DNA of 11,878 nt from Verrucomicrobia bacterium UBA3214 (lineage in GTDB: Bacteria; Verrucomicrobiota; Kiritimatiellia; RFP12; UBA1067). The number at the start of each line of letters is the position of its first letter. Within the stretch, counting starts at the first letter, position 1. The stretch is from the NCBI GenBank assembly GCA_002363575.1, contig DEWI01000042.1:18348-30225 (forward strand), read 5' to 3'. Under the pieces are notes generated by a model. That model was not told where the DNA came from, searched no databases, and saw only the letters and a list, made by a program, of their open reading frames with translations. Position numbers and translations under genes: made by a program. This document shows positions 5,734-11,878 of this stretch, in pieces.

Positions 5734-8265
5734 TTATTCGCCGTCGGACATGTCCTCGGCCTCGCGGGATTCCGCGATCTCGCCGCCGTCTTCATCGTCG
5801 GGATGCACAAGCGTCACGCCGGACTTCGTCGCAACCGTCGCGCTCTCGCCTTCCGGCGCCGCCGCTGCGCCGCCGTCGGTCTTCTTGCCCTTCTTCGAGG
5901 CGGCGGGACGGTAGCCGTAGCCGTAGCCATAGCCGTACTTGTAGCCATACTTGTAGCCGTACTTGTAGCCGTAGTTATGGTGCATAGACGGACTGAACGC
6001 GCTGACATTGGCCATTTCGATGTCGTTTACGATGACGCCGAGGATATTCGCGCCGGCTTCCGTGAGCGTGCGCACGCAATACTGTATCGGACGGAAGTGC
6101 GTGCGGTCGGGGCGGCACATCATCAGTATGCCGTCGGCCGCCATGGCCAGCGAAACGACGTCGCCGACGATTCCGAACGGCGGAGCGTCGATCACGATGC
6201 GGTCGTAGTTCTCGCGCGCCCACTCGAAAAATTCGCTCACGACGACAGAGCCGAAGATCGACGAGGGAGCCACGCCCTCCGGCGGCAGCGACGCTATCAC
6301 GTCCAGGCCGGGCAGTTCCGATTTGTTGACGAGCGACGCGAAGTCGAACTTCGCCGTTCCGCCGTCCTGCCCGCCTTTGGCTTCCGCGTAGCGCTGGAGA
6401 GCGTGCGAGAAGCTGTGGGCTTCGTCGAGCTTCAAACCCCAGACGCGCGCAAGCCGCGGCCGCCGCAAGTCGAAATCCACATGCAGGACTTTCCTTCCGG
6501 CCTGCGCGTAGGAAATCGCTATGGACGTCGAAGTAATCGTCTTGCCTTCGCCGGGCTGCGTGGAAATCACGAGCAGGCAGTGGCTCATCGCCTCGTAGCG
6601 CGGCGAATCCAGCAGGTTGCGCAGGCCGGCGACCGTCTCGGAGAATTGCGAATATTTATCCTCCGCAGCGAATTTGGCGACTTGCTCGCGCTGGCGCAGG
6701 CGGACGTGCGGAAGGACGGCGAGGACTTTCAGCGCGAGACGTCCTTCGATGTCGCTCAAGTTGATGATCGTGTCCTCGAGGTTGTCGAGGATGAGCACGA
6801 AGACGAAGCCGGCGACGAGCGAAAGCACTATGCCCGCGCCGAAGATGATGATCGGATTCGGCGCCACGGGCTTCGTGGGCACGGTGGCGCGGCGCGCCAC
6901 GCGGATGATTTCGTTGTTGTTCTCGGCGTCGAGGCGCGCCTTGTTTTCGTCGAATATCAAGCCTTCGAGAACGCGGCGCGCAACTCCTGATTCATCCTCT
7001 AGGCTCTTCAGCTCGGACTCCGCCATGACGATGCGCTGCTCGAGCGAGGCGAGGTCGTTGCTCAGCTCCTGCTGCTTCGAGCGCAGGCTGCGAAGCTGGT
7101 TGCGCGTGACCTGCAGCATCGAGCGCCCGGTGGAGCTGGCGCGCTCCGTGGCGTCGAGGAAGCGGCGCTTGGCAGCCTCCAGTTCGGCCGCCTTGATCTT
7201 GACTTCCGGGTGCTCCTCGGTGAAGTTCACGAGGAGATTCTCGTAATCCATGCGCGCCTTCAGAAACGCCTGGTACTCCGAAAGGATTTCCTGCGCGCGC
7301 GGCACCGAAGACTCGAGCGCGCCGAACGTCTCGGGGTTCTTCTGGACTTCGCCGAGCATCTTCTCCCATTCGATCAGCTGCGATTCTTCGCGCTCGAGCG
7401 CCAGCACGTCGGCCGTCGTCTTCTGCAGCGCCTGCTGGTTGGTTTCGCGCATCGCGCGGAGATTGTCAACCTTGTTGAGCGTGCGCGAATCGAGCAAGTG
7501 CTTTTCTATCCTCTCGACCTCGCGGCGCTTCTTCTCGACATTCTGGTGGATCTGGCTCACGGCCTTGTCGCACCGCACCTTGTTCTCCTCGTCGGTGAAA
7601 TCCTCGATCGCGTCGGCGTAGGCGTTGGCCAACGCGGCGGCGAGAGCGGGATCCGTGGAACGCACGGTGATGGTGATCAGGCGCGAGTTTCGCTGAAGCT
7701 CGAGCTCCGAGCCGCTGAGCGTGGACTGGATCATGTCGTCTGTCGCCGTCGCCTTCGGATTGTCCTTGCGGTATGCATGGAGAATCTTCTGCACGATTCT
7801 GTCGCTGCGCCATTCAGGCAGGCGGGTGTTGAAGATTTCCGCGTAGTTGTTGCCGAGGTCCGGCATGGCGTCGGCCAGCGTGCCGGTCTGGCGGCCGACT
7901 GCGCGCCGGATGTCCATGCTGAAATCGCTCGTCGCCTGGTAGATCGTCGGCGAAATGCGGTAGATCGCGAAAGACACTATAAGCCCCACGAGCATGAAGA
8001 CGAAAACGGAAAGCCAGCGCTGCGAAACGACGCGCAGGATTCGGGTTATCGTGATCGTGCCGATCACCGAGCCGTCGTCGGAGCCGGGAGTCCCGGAATA
8101 GCCGCCGTACTGCCCGTACGCGCCGCCGTACTGGCGCCCTGAACTGTAATAGATCGGGTTTTTGCCGCCATATGCCCTCGGGGACGAGCCGTACGCCACT
8201 TTCGAGGCGCCGTAGTACATCGGGCCGCCTTTTGAATCGCCGTAGTAGAGAGGTTTGTTTGCCAT
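5734..8265 (-). CDS. wzc: Wzc-like polysaccharide co-polymerase / bacterial tyrosine kinase with Tyr-rich tails
   Basis: An 843-residue inner-membrane protein that would control exopolysaccharide chain length and export through autophosphorylation. In order: a Tyr/Gly-rich cytoplasmic N-terminal tail (1-72); a Wzz-type region with membrane span 1 (about 84-103); a periplasmic domain with long charged coiled-coil stretches (about 235-425); the Pro motif TKPVAPNP and span 2 (471-493); then the BY-kinase domain. The kinase has Walker A PGEGKT (571-576), Walker A' VLHVDFDLRR and Walker B IVIDAPP (690-696). A cluster of 11 tyrosines (765-785) follows, then a basic patch and an acidic end (790-843). 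It is longer than typical Wzc (about 720 residues) because of the tails. The ATG at 8263-8265 has an AGCAGGG-like site 8 nt upstream and lies 80 bp after the polymerase gene. Confidence 0.94.
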   Translation of the reverse strand: MANKPLYYGDSKGGPMYYGASKVAYGSSPRAYGGKNPIYYSSGRQYGGAYGQYGGYSGTPGSDDGSVIGTITITRILRVVSQRWLSVFVFMLVGLIVSFAIYRISPTIYQATSDFSMDIRRAVGRQTGTLADAMPDLGNNYAEIFNTRLPEWRSDRIVQKILHAYRKDNPKATATDDMIQSTLSGSELELQRNSRLITITVRSTDPALAAALANAYADAIEDFTDEENKVRCDKAVSQIHQNVEKKRREVERIEKHLLDSRTLNKVDNLRAMRETNQQALQKTTADVLALEREESQLIEWEKMLGEVQKNPETFGALESSVPRAQEILSEYQAFLKARMDYENLLVNFTEEHPEVKIKAAELEAAKRRFLDATERASSTGRSMLQVTRNQLRSLRSKQQELSNDLASLEQRIVMAESELKSLEDESGVARRVLEGLIFDENKARLDAENNNEIIRVARRATVPTKPVAPNPIIIFGAGIVLSLVAGFVFVLILDNLEDTIINLSDIEGRLALKVLAVLPHVRLRQREQVAKFAAEDKYSQFSETVAGLRNLLDSPRYEAMSHCLLVISTQPGEGKTITSTSIAISYAQAGRKVLHVDFDLRRPRLARVWGLKLDEAHSFSHALQRYAEAKGGQDGGTAKFDFASLVNKSELPGLDVIASLPPEGVAPSSIFGSVVVSEFFEWARENYDRIVIDAPPFGIVGDVVSLAMAADGILMMCRPDRTHFRPIQYCVRTLTEAGANILGVIVNDIEMANVSAFSPSMHHNYGYKYGYKYGYKYGYGYGYGYRPAASKKGKKTDGGAAAAPEGESATVATKSGVTLVHPDDEDGGEIAESREAEDMSDGE
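5911..5973 (-). repeat. Tandem repeat encoding the YGYK/YGYG tyrosine cluster
   Basis: Twelve-base units of the form RTAGCCRTACTT (plus-strand sense) stand at 5929-5940, 5941-5952 and 5953-5964. They are followed by a partial unit to 5973 and preceded by three GTAGCC hexamers at 5911-5928. On the minus strand this encodes residues 765-785 of the tyrosine kinase, alternating Tyr with Gly or Lys (11 Tyr in 21 residues). Unit lengths of 6 and 12 bases are multiples of three, so gain or loss of units would change the tyrosine number without a frameshift. Confidence 0.85.
8086..8247 (-). other. Tyr/Gly-rich N-terminal tail of the tyrosine kinase
   Basis: Residues 7-60 of the kinase hold 12 tyrosines in degenerate blocks such as YYGDSK, YYGASK, AYGSS, AYGGK, IYYSSG and QYGGAYGQYGGY. 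They lie before the first membrane span, so by Wzz-family topology the tail is cytoplasmic, on the same side as the kinase. The DNA is not a clean tandem repeat. The role is unknown. It could be a second phospho-acceptor region or a flexible, self-associating segment. Confidence 0.7.
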
Positions 8266-8295
8266 TGTGAACCCTGCTGGAATAAGTGATTGTTG

Positions 8296-8305
8296 AATCT
8301 AGATT
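8296..8305. promoter_or_regulatory. Perfect 10-bp palindrome upstream of the tyrosine kinase
   Basis: AATCTAGATT is a perfect palindrome 30 bp upstream of the kinase start, in an otherwise GC-rich 80-bp gap. It contains a weak -10-like TAGATT on the minus strand, but no convincing -35 partner was found. It could be an operator or chance. Confidence 0.2.
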
Positions 8306-8345
8306 GCCGTTTGCCCGTCCGCCCGCGCGCGGCGCGATCCGCCTG

Positions 8346-9746
8346 TCAATCGTCGTCGTCGGGGTCTTCCGTCTGGACTGGAGCGGGCAGCGCGAGGCCG
8401 CCAAGCGCGAGAAAAGCGCAAATCGCCATCATGGCTTCGGGACGCAGGAACGTGGCGTCCATGAAAGATTCGGCGGCGGCTACGCCGGCGAGCGCGAACC
8501 CCAGCCAGCATGCAGGCCAGAACACGCCGCCTGCAAACGCCCGCGGAATGCGTCGCAGATGCGTGAAGAGAAGAAAGCCGAGCGGCGCGGCGATCGCGAA
8601 CGCGCCGATTATGCCGCGCTCTGCGATAAGCGTCCACCATCCGCTGAAGGCGGCGGGGCGCGCCATGCCGATAATGCGCCAATCCTCCGGCTGCGCGTTG
8701 AAGCGCGTCTGCCAGGCGAACGTGCCGAGGCCGGTGCCGAGCCAGCGCGCGCTTTCCCAGGCGGACGCGGCAACGCGCGAGAGGATCGCGCGAACCTCCA
8801 TGAAGTTGCGCGGGAAGAGCGAAAGCGTCGCGATTTCTTCGAAGCGCGAATTCACCACGTCCTCGGGCGCGAGGGTGATGACGCCGAACACGCCTATCGC
8901 GACGCCAATGAACGCAAGCGCGAAAAACTTCAACGCATCCGCGGCGCGCGACACGACGCCGAGGTAGATCAGGCAGAAGAGGAAAGTCAGCACTGCGGCG
9001 ATCGCATACAGCAAAACCGGCGCGGCCGGCGCGAAGATGAAAGCGGCCGCGAAAGCCCCGCCCATCGCAAGCGTCGAGAAGAGGCCCGTGTGCTTCCAGC
9101 GCGCCTGCACAGAGCCGGCGGCGGCTACAAGCGCGGCGAGCGCGTACGCGGCGAAGACGCCGCCGACGAACGACGGGTTCGCGAAAGTGGCTTTCGCCGT
9201 CGTGAGAGTTATGCCGCCGTGGAATTTCACGGTGACGACGGCGATGGCGCCCGCGATGCCGGCGAGCAGCGAAGACGTGAAGAGGAACGAGATGCGCGCG
9301 AATCTGCCGAGCGAATGGCGTATGCCGGCCAGCACGAACATTATGGAGAGCGTGGAGGCGAATTCAAGCTTGCCGTGCCCCTCGGCGGCCGACGGGAAGA
9401 ACGAAAGCACCGGCTCGCGCAGCAGCCACTTCGCCTCTTCGCCGTCGTATTCAAGCTGGACATTGCTGTTGGCCCATCTGAGCGCGGCCATCGCGACGAT
9501 CGCCAGCATGCACCACGTCAGCGGGTCGGCGAGGACTCCCCAGCCTGTGCGGGCGCGCGCTTCATGGAGCATCTCGCCCGAGCGTCTCGAAGGCTCCATG
9601 AATTGCCAGAGCGCGGCAAAAAGGCAAAGCCAAAGCATCACGCCCGCTATGGTGTCCGCGTCGAACCAGGGGAAAAGGAAGAGCGGAGAAACCGCCAGCA
9701 ACGCCAGATGCGCAGCGCAAAAATATTTAGAGACTATTTTTTGCAT
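8346..9746 (-). CDS. O-antigen ligase/polymerase-family membrane protein (Wzy/WaaL-like)
   Basis: A 466-residue protein with about eleven hydrophobic spans. Family marks are FANPSFVGGVFAAY (189-202), the periplasmic-loop segment with RAILSRVAASAW leading to LGTGLGTFAWQ (336-346), and AERGIIG (375-381) before the last spans. Such proteins join lipid-linked glycan units into polymer or ligate polymer to an acceptor. Next to a Wzc-like gene, a polymerase of the exopolysaccharide is the more likely role. The position usually held by the loop His (as in HNxxLxxxxExG) reads Phe367. The C-terminus is acidic, ending in DPDDDD. The ATG at 9744-9746 has no visible Shine-Dalgarno, but an in-frame stop lies not far upstream with no other ATG between. 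Substrate cannot be told from sequence. Confidence 0.85.
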   Translation of the reverse strand: MQKIVSKYFCAAHLALLAVSPLFLFPWFDADTIAGVMLWLCLFAALWQFMEPSRRSGEMLHEARARTGWGVLADPLTWCMLAIVAMAALRWANSNVQLEYDGEEAKWLLREPVLSFFPSAAEGHGKLEFASTLSIMFVLAGIRHSLGRFARISFLFTSSLLAGIAGAIAVVTVKFHGGITLTTAKATFANPSFVGGVFAAYALAALVAAAGSVQARWKHTGLFSTLAMGGAFAAAFIFAPAAPVLLYAIAAVLTFLFCLIYLGVVSRAADALKFFALAFIGVAIGVFGVITLAPEDVVNSRFEEIATLSLFPRNFMEVRAILSRVAASAWESARWLGTGLGTFAWQTRFNAQPEDWRIIGMARPAAFSGWWTLIAERGIIGAFAIAAPLGFLLFTHLRRIPRAFAGGVFWPACWLGFALAGVAAAESFMDATFLRPEAMMAICAFLALGGLALPAPVQTEDPDDDD

Positions 9747-9879
9747 GACGGGTTTGCAGTCATTTAGCTTGCAGCCTTGATGGGTTGTATCGTATCATGC
9801 ATGCTAGCGGGCGCTCCCTGCGGATGTCCACGGACGGGGAAAGTCGTTCGCTTTTTCGCGGCGGTGCAATTGCAATACG

Positions 9880-9911
9880 GCGGCCCTTTGCTTTTATATC
9901 GCAAGGGCCGC
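9880..9911. repeat. Inverted repeat with AT-rich loop in the spacer
   Basis: GCGGCCCTT (9880-9888) and AAGGGCCGC (9903-9911) are exact complements. A further GC/GC pairing follows after a one-base bulge, and the loop is TTTTATATC. Neither side is followed by a U-tract in transcript sense. It lies about 135 bp upstream of the polymerase start and could be a leader structure or a protein-binding site. Confidence 0.5.
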
Positions 9912-9991
9912 GGCTTTGGCTTTCCGTTTTGCGACAGCTTCTTGGATGCCGCCAAAACAGAGCGCCGGTCCGCGGCCCTCGAATGTCGCGA

Positions 9992-10026
9992 CGGACTTTC
10001 CCGGCCTGCCGGTCCGGGAAAGTCCG
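9992..10026 (-). terminator. 13-bp perfect hairpin after the beta-barrel gene
   Basis: CGGACTTTCCCGG (9992-10004) pairs perfectly with CCGGGAAAGTCCG (10014-10026) around a 9-nt loop. It begins 11 nt after the stop codon of the beta-barrel gene, the usual place for a terminator. On the minus strand the sequence after it is TCGCGACATTCG, with no U-run, so it may act as a 3'-stabilising stem or a U-less terminator. It is the strongest stem in the window. Confidence 0.5.
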
Positions 10027-10037
10027 GCATCCGATCG

Positions 10038-11291
10038 TCAATAGCTCAGACGGAAGCCGACGGTACCGCGCCAACGATCATACTGGTAGGCCCTGCGCTC
10101 GCTGTCCATCCACTGGTATTCGAGACGGGCGAAGCAGGTGATGAAGCGGTTGATGTGGTAGTTGAGACCGACGCGACCGGTCCAGATATCCTCGTCGTAG
10201 TTGTCTGTCTCGTACTCGGCGTACTCGACCTTCTCCTTGCGGTAGGAGCCGTCGATAGTGCCGGTGACCTTGCCGCGGATGAAGCTCTTGTTGAGGCCGA
10301 CGCTGGCGGTATAAATCTTGCGGGCGCTGCCGTAGGCATTCTCAGAAGGCTGGTAATAGCTCGAGCCGAGGACCATGAGGCTCAGACGGTCTTCAATGCG
10401 CCACCTGGCGGAGAACTCATAGACGAAGCCGCCAAGCCGCTTGGTGCCGTCGCCGTACCTGAAGCGGTTGTAGCCGCCGAGCACGCGATACTCGAGACGC
10501 TCGGTCGCACGGGTGGCGATACCGCCCATGATCGTCCAGCCGTCGGAATCGCTGTCGATCTTGCGGCCTCTGGAATCCATGTTGCGGTAATACGAGCGGC
10601 TGCGCTGGACGTTGTTGTCCTGATTGTACCACTGGTAGCCGCCGGAGATGATGAAGTCTGTCCACTTGGAAGCCATGTAGCCGACTTCGCCGCCGACGTT
10701 CGTACGCTTCCAGCCGTACATCGGCGCGTACTTGCTCACGTTGTTCTCGTAGTCGAGCATATAGTAGCCGGCATCGAGGGCCAAGTGGACGTTGTTATTA
10801 AGGCGGCGCTCGATCACGCCATTGACCGAGACTTCCTTGCGGTCGCGCCCCAAGCCGCGTCCGTTGTGTTCGGACATATCATCATCCTGGGCGATCTGGC
10901 TGAAGCTCTCGGTGGCGAGAATCGTCCAGCCCCTTTCATCCGGCATGGAATCCTGCCACCAGAAAGAGAGTTTCTCATTCCAGCTGGAGGAGTTCAACTG
11001 GCTCGAATAGCGGTTGTATGCGTGATACTGGTAGTTCGCCTGACCGGTCACGCCCCAGTTCTCTCCCTTGTAGTCGGCGGCGACGCCGGGATTGACGCTC
11101 CAGTTGGAGCCGTTCTTGCCGTGGCGCGTCGAGTCGGTGTTGGAGTCGAACGTAAAAGAACACGAGACATACGGCTTGAGCGTGAGGCGGTCGCCAATCT
11201 TGAAGCCCTGCGGACGGTCGTTCTCGCCTGCGAACGCGCAGACGGAAAGCGCCGACGCGATAGCCGCGGTTGTCAATTTAGCCTGTTTCAT
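10038..11291 (-). CDS. Outer-membrane beta-barrel protein (putative beta-barrel porin 2-like)
   Basis: A 417-residue secreted protein. The N-terminus is a signal peptide (MKQAK, a hydrophobic core, cleavage probably after AFA at residue 21). The mature part is a run of alternating amphipathic strands rich in Tyr, Trp, Asn and Gly, for example NWGVTGQANYQYHAYNR and GWTIMGGIATRATERLEYRV. It ends in VGFRLSY, the terminal aromatic typical of barrels inserted by the BAM machinery. Short charged turns (DSDSDG, DNYDED) separate strands. It resembles BBP2-type barrels often found in exopolysaccharide loci. With the neighbouring polymerase and Wzc-like genes, a role in polymer passage is likely but inferred. 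The ATG at 11289-11291 has an AAGGA site about 9 nt upstream. Local GC is lower than in its neighbours. Confidence 0.85.
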   Translation of the reverse strand: MKQAKLTTAAIASALSVCAFAGENDRPQGFKIGDRLTLKPYVSCSFTFDSNTDSTRHGKNGSNWSVNPGVAADYKGENWGVTGQANYQYHAYNRYSSQLNSSSWNEKLSFWWQDSMPDERGWTILATESFSQIAQDDDMSEHNGRGLGRDRKEVSVNGVIERRLNNNVHLALDAGYYMLDYENNVSKYAPMYGWKRTNVGGEVGYMASKWTDFIISGGYQWYNQDNNVQRSRSYYRNMDSRGRKIDSDSDGWTIMGGIATRATERLEYRVLGGYNRFRYGDGTKRLGGFVYEFSARWRIEDRLSLMVLGSSYYQPSENAYGSARKIYTASVGLNKSFIRGKVTGTIDGSYRKEKVEYAEYETDNYDEDIWTGRVGLNYHINRFITCFARLEYQWMDSERRAYQYDRWRGTVGFRLSY

Positions 11292-11319
11292 ATTACTAGT
11301 TCCTTGGGTTTAAAGTTGG

Positions 11320-11347
11320 ATTTAAGCATCTTGGAATCGTCTTTCAA
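11320..11347 (-). promoter_or_regulatory. Candidate sigma-70-type promoter of the beta-barrel gene
   Basis: On the minus strand TTGAAA (11342-11347) and TTAAAT (11320-11325) are separated by 16 bp. They match the -35 consensus in 5 of 6 positions and the -10 consensus in 4 of 6. The implied transcript would begin around 11313, leaving a short leader that contains the AAGGA ribosome binding site. It lies in an AT-richer part of the 205-bp gap before the gene. The call is by eye only. Confidence 0.35.
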
Positions 11348-11496
11348 ACATCCTTGTTCGAGGTCTGCAGCCGCCTGCCGTGCGGCACCGCGTTCGATTC
11401 ATCTCCCACTTGACAGGAAAGGTTTGCAAGTTCCTCCGGGACGATCGATCGATGCAAGTGCGGCGGCGGGCGGCGGCGACTCCAAGATGGCTGGCC

Positions 11497-11878
11497 TCAG
11501 AAGCTCTGGAAGGGGTAGGGCCTAGGCTCCACGTAAGGCTCGTAGTCGGAAACGCTGTCACCGCGCTTCGCTTCGGAATTCCAAGGCGCTTCCGGAATCG
11601 TCGTCTTCGGAACGGTATCGACGGAGGGGCCGACGGTATAGGGCAGGCCCGCCGTCGTAGAGCTGGAGAAAGTCGAGTCGACGAACGACGGATCGCTGCT
11701 GCCGAGGTCTGCGAGAAGCGGCGTCATACCCTGCGCAGGCGCAAGCGTCATCACTACGTCGGCATCAGGTGCATCGCCGGCATCGGTAGCGCCGAGAACG
11801 CTTTCATACGAAGACTGTCCGGGAGTGGAAGTGCCCGTCGCGCCAGCGGTACCCTGCGCACCTGCGCCAGCGGCGCCA
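11497..11878 (-). CDS. C-terminal part of an unrecognised Gly/Ala/Thr/Ser-rich protein (5' end outside window)
   Basis: The minus-strand frame is open from the right edge to a TGA at 11497-11499, giving 126 visible residues. The first part is low-complexity (GAAGAGAQGTAGATGTSTPG), then comes a Ser/Thr/Asp-rich stretch and an aromatic/Pro end, SDYEPYVEPRPYPFQSF. A GTG/ATG pair lies within the frame at 11749-11754, but the same composition continues without a break upstream, so I read this as one truncated gene. No domain is recognised. Given the next genes, it could be the tail of a surface, periplasmic or export protein of the polysaccharide locus, which is only a guess. About 205 bp separate it from the beta-barrel gene. 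Confidence 0.55.
   Translation of the reverse strand, partial: GAAGAGAQGTAGATGTSTPGQSSYESVLGATDAGDAPDADVVMTLAPAQGMTPLLADLGSSDPSFVDSTFSSSTTAGLPYTVGPSVDTVPKTTIPEAPWNSEAKRGDSVSDYEPYVEPRPYPFQSF

Larger units (their letters stand above)
9747..10037. other. 291-bp intergenic spacer, hairpin-rich, no gene seen
   Basis: The spacer between the beta-barrel gene and the polymerase gene. The open frames crossing it are Arg/Pro/Ser-rich and extend into the barrel gene in the wrong frame, so no protein is called. It holds two strong hairpins (9880-9911 and 9992-10026), a perfect palindrome TGCAATTGCA (9865-9874), and on the minus strand a TATAAA hexamer within the loop of the first hairpin that has no good -35 partner. 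It is long enough for a promoter region or a small RNA. Confidence 0.5.

Noticed and set aside
4828..6990. 720-residue plus-strand open frame
   Set aside because: Antisense to argC and the tyrosine kinase gene, with low-complexity Arg/Ala-rich composition and no recognisable motif.
8286..9767. 493-residue plus-strand open frame
   Set aside because: Antisense to the membrane polymerase, whose hydrophobic spans and family motifs are clear. The plus-strand product is charged and repetitive, as expected of a shadow.
9760..10074. 104-residue minus-strand frame in the spacer
   Set aside because: It starts inside the beta-barrel gene in another frame, spans both hairpins, and has Arg/Pro/Ser-rich composition with no motif.
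11223..11291. Lipoprotein signal in the beta-barrel protein
   Set aside because: The signal peptide contains a Cys (LSVC), but the residue before it is Val, which does not fit a lipobox. The AFA site just after it fits ordinary signal peptidase I, and a barrel needs no lipid anchor.
11446..11458. CGAT tandem triplet in the gap before the beta-barrel gene
   Set aside because: Only three copies of a 4-base unit, and nothing ties it to a regulator. Chance is likely.

Overview
This GC-rich window holds eleven genes, two of them cut by the window edges, and all read on the minus strand. The long plus-strand open frames are antiphase shadows. A C-terminal-aromatic beta-barrel protein and an O-antigen-ligase-family polymerase indicate a Gram-negative, outer-membrane-bearing bacterium. 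High GC, a type 2 ArgC, several starts without a clear Shine-Dalgarno site and an exopolysaccharide locus interleaved with housekeeping genes would suit a lineage such as Verrucomicrobiota/Kiritimatiellota/Lentisphaerota, but the assignment is an inference and remains open.

In transcription order (right to left), the right third is an envelope polysaccharide block. It contains the C-terminus of a Gly/Ala/Thr/Ser-rich protein (11878-11497), a secreted beta-barrel outer-membrane protein (11291-10038), a 291-bp hairpin-rich spacer, a multi-span O-antigen ligase/polymerase-like protein (9746-8346), and a Wzc-type chain-length determinant/tyrosine kinase (8265-5734). The logical flow is polymerisation in the inner membrane, length control and kinase switching by the Wzc-like protein, and passage of polymer across the outer membrane with help from the barrel. 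The last role is inferred.

The left two thirds are mostly housekeeping: argC (arginine synthesis), ruvB (Holliday junction helicase), a FabG2-type ketoacyl reductase, a prepilin peptidase, manC (GDP-mannose supply), truA (tRNA pseudouridylation), and the first 22 codons of a DUF192-like protein at the left edge. manC is the only one of these with an obvious link to the polysaccharide block.

The most unusual feature is the tyrosine kinase. It has tyrosine-rich, repetitive tails at both ends, and the C-terminal one is encoded by a short in-frame tandem DNA repeat. Other points of note are a FabG with Asp at the usual SDR tetrad Asn, a polymerase lacking the usual His of its family motif, and several strong GC-rich hairpins in the gene gaps, none followed by a U-tract. 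No tRNA, rRNA, CRISPR array, transposase or attachment site was seen.
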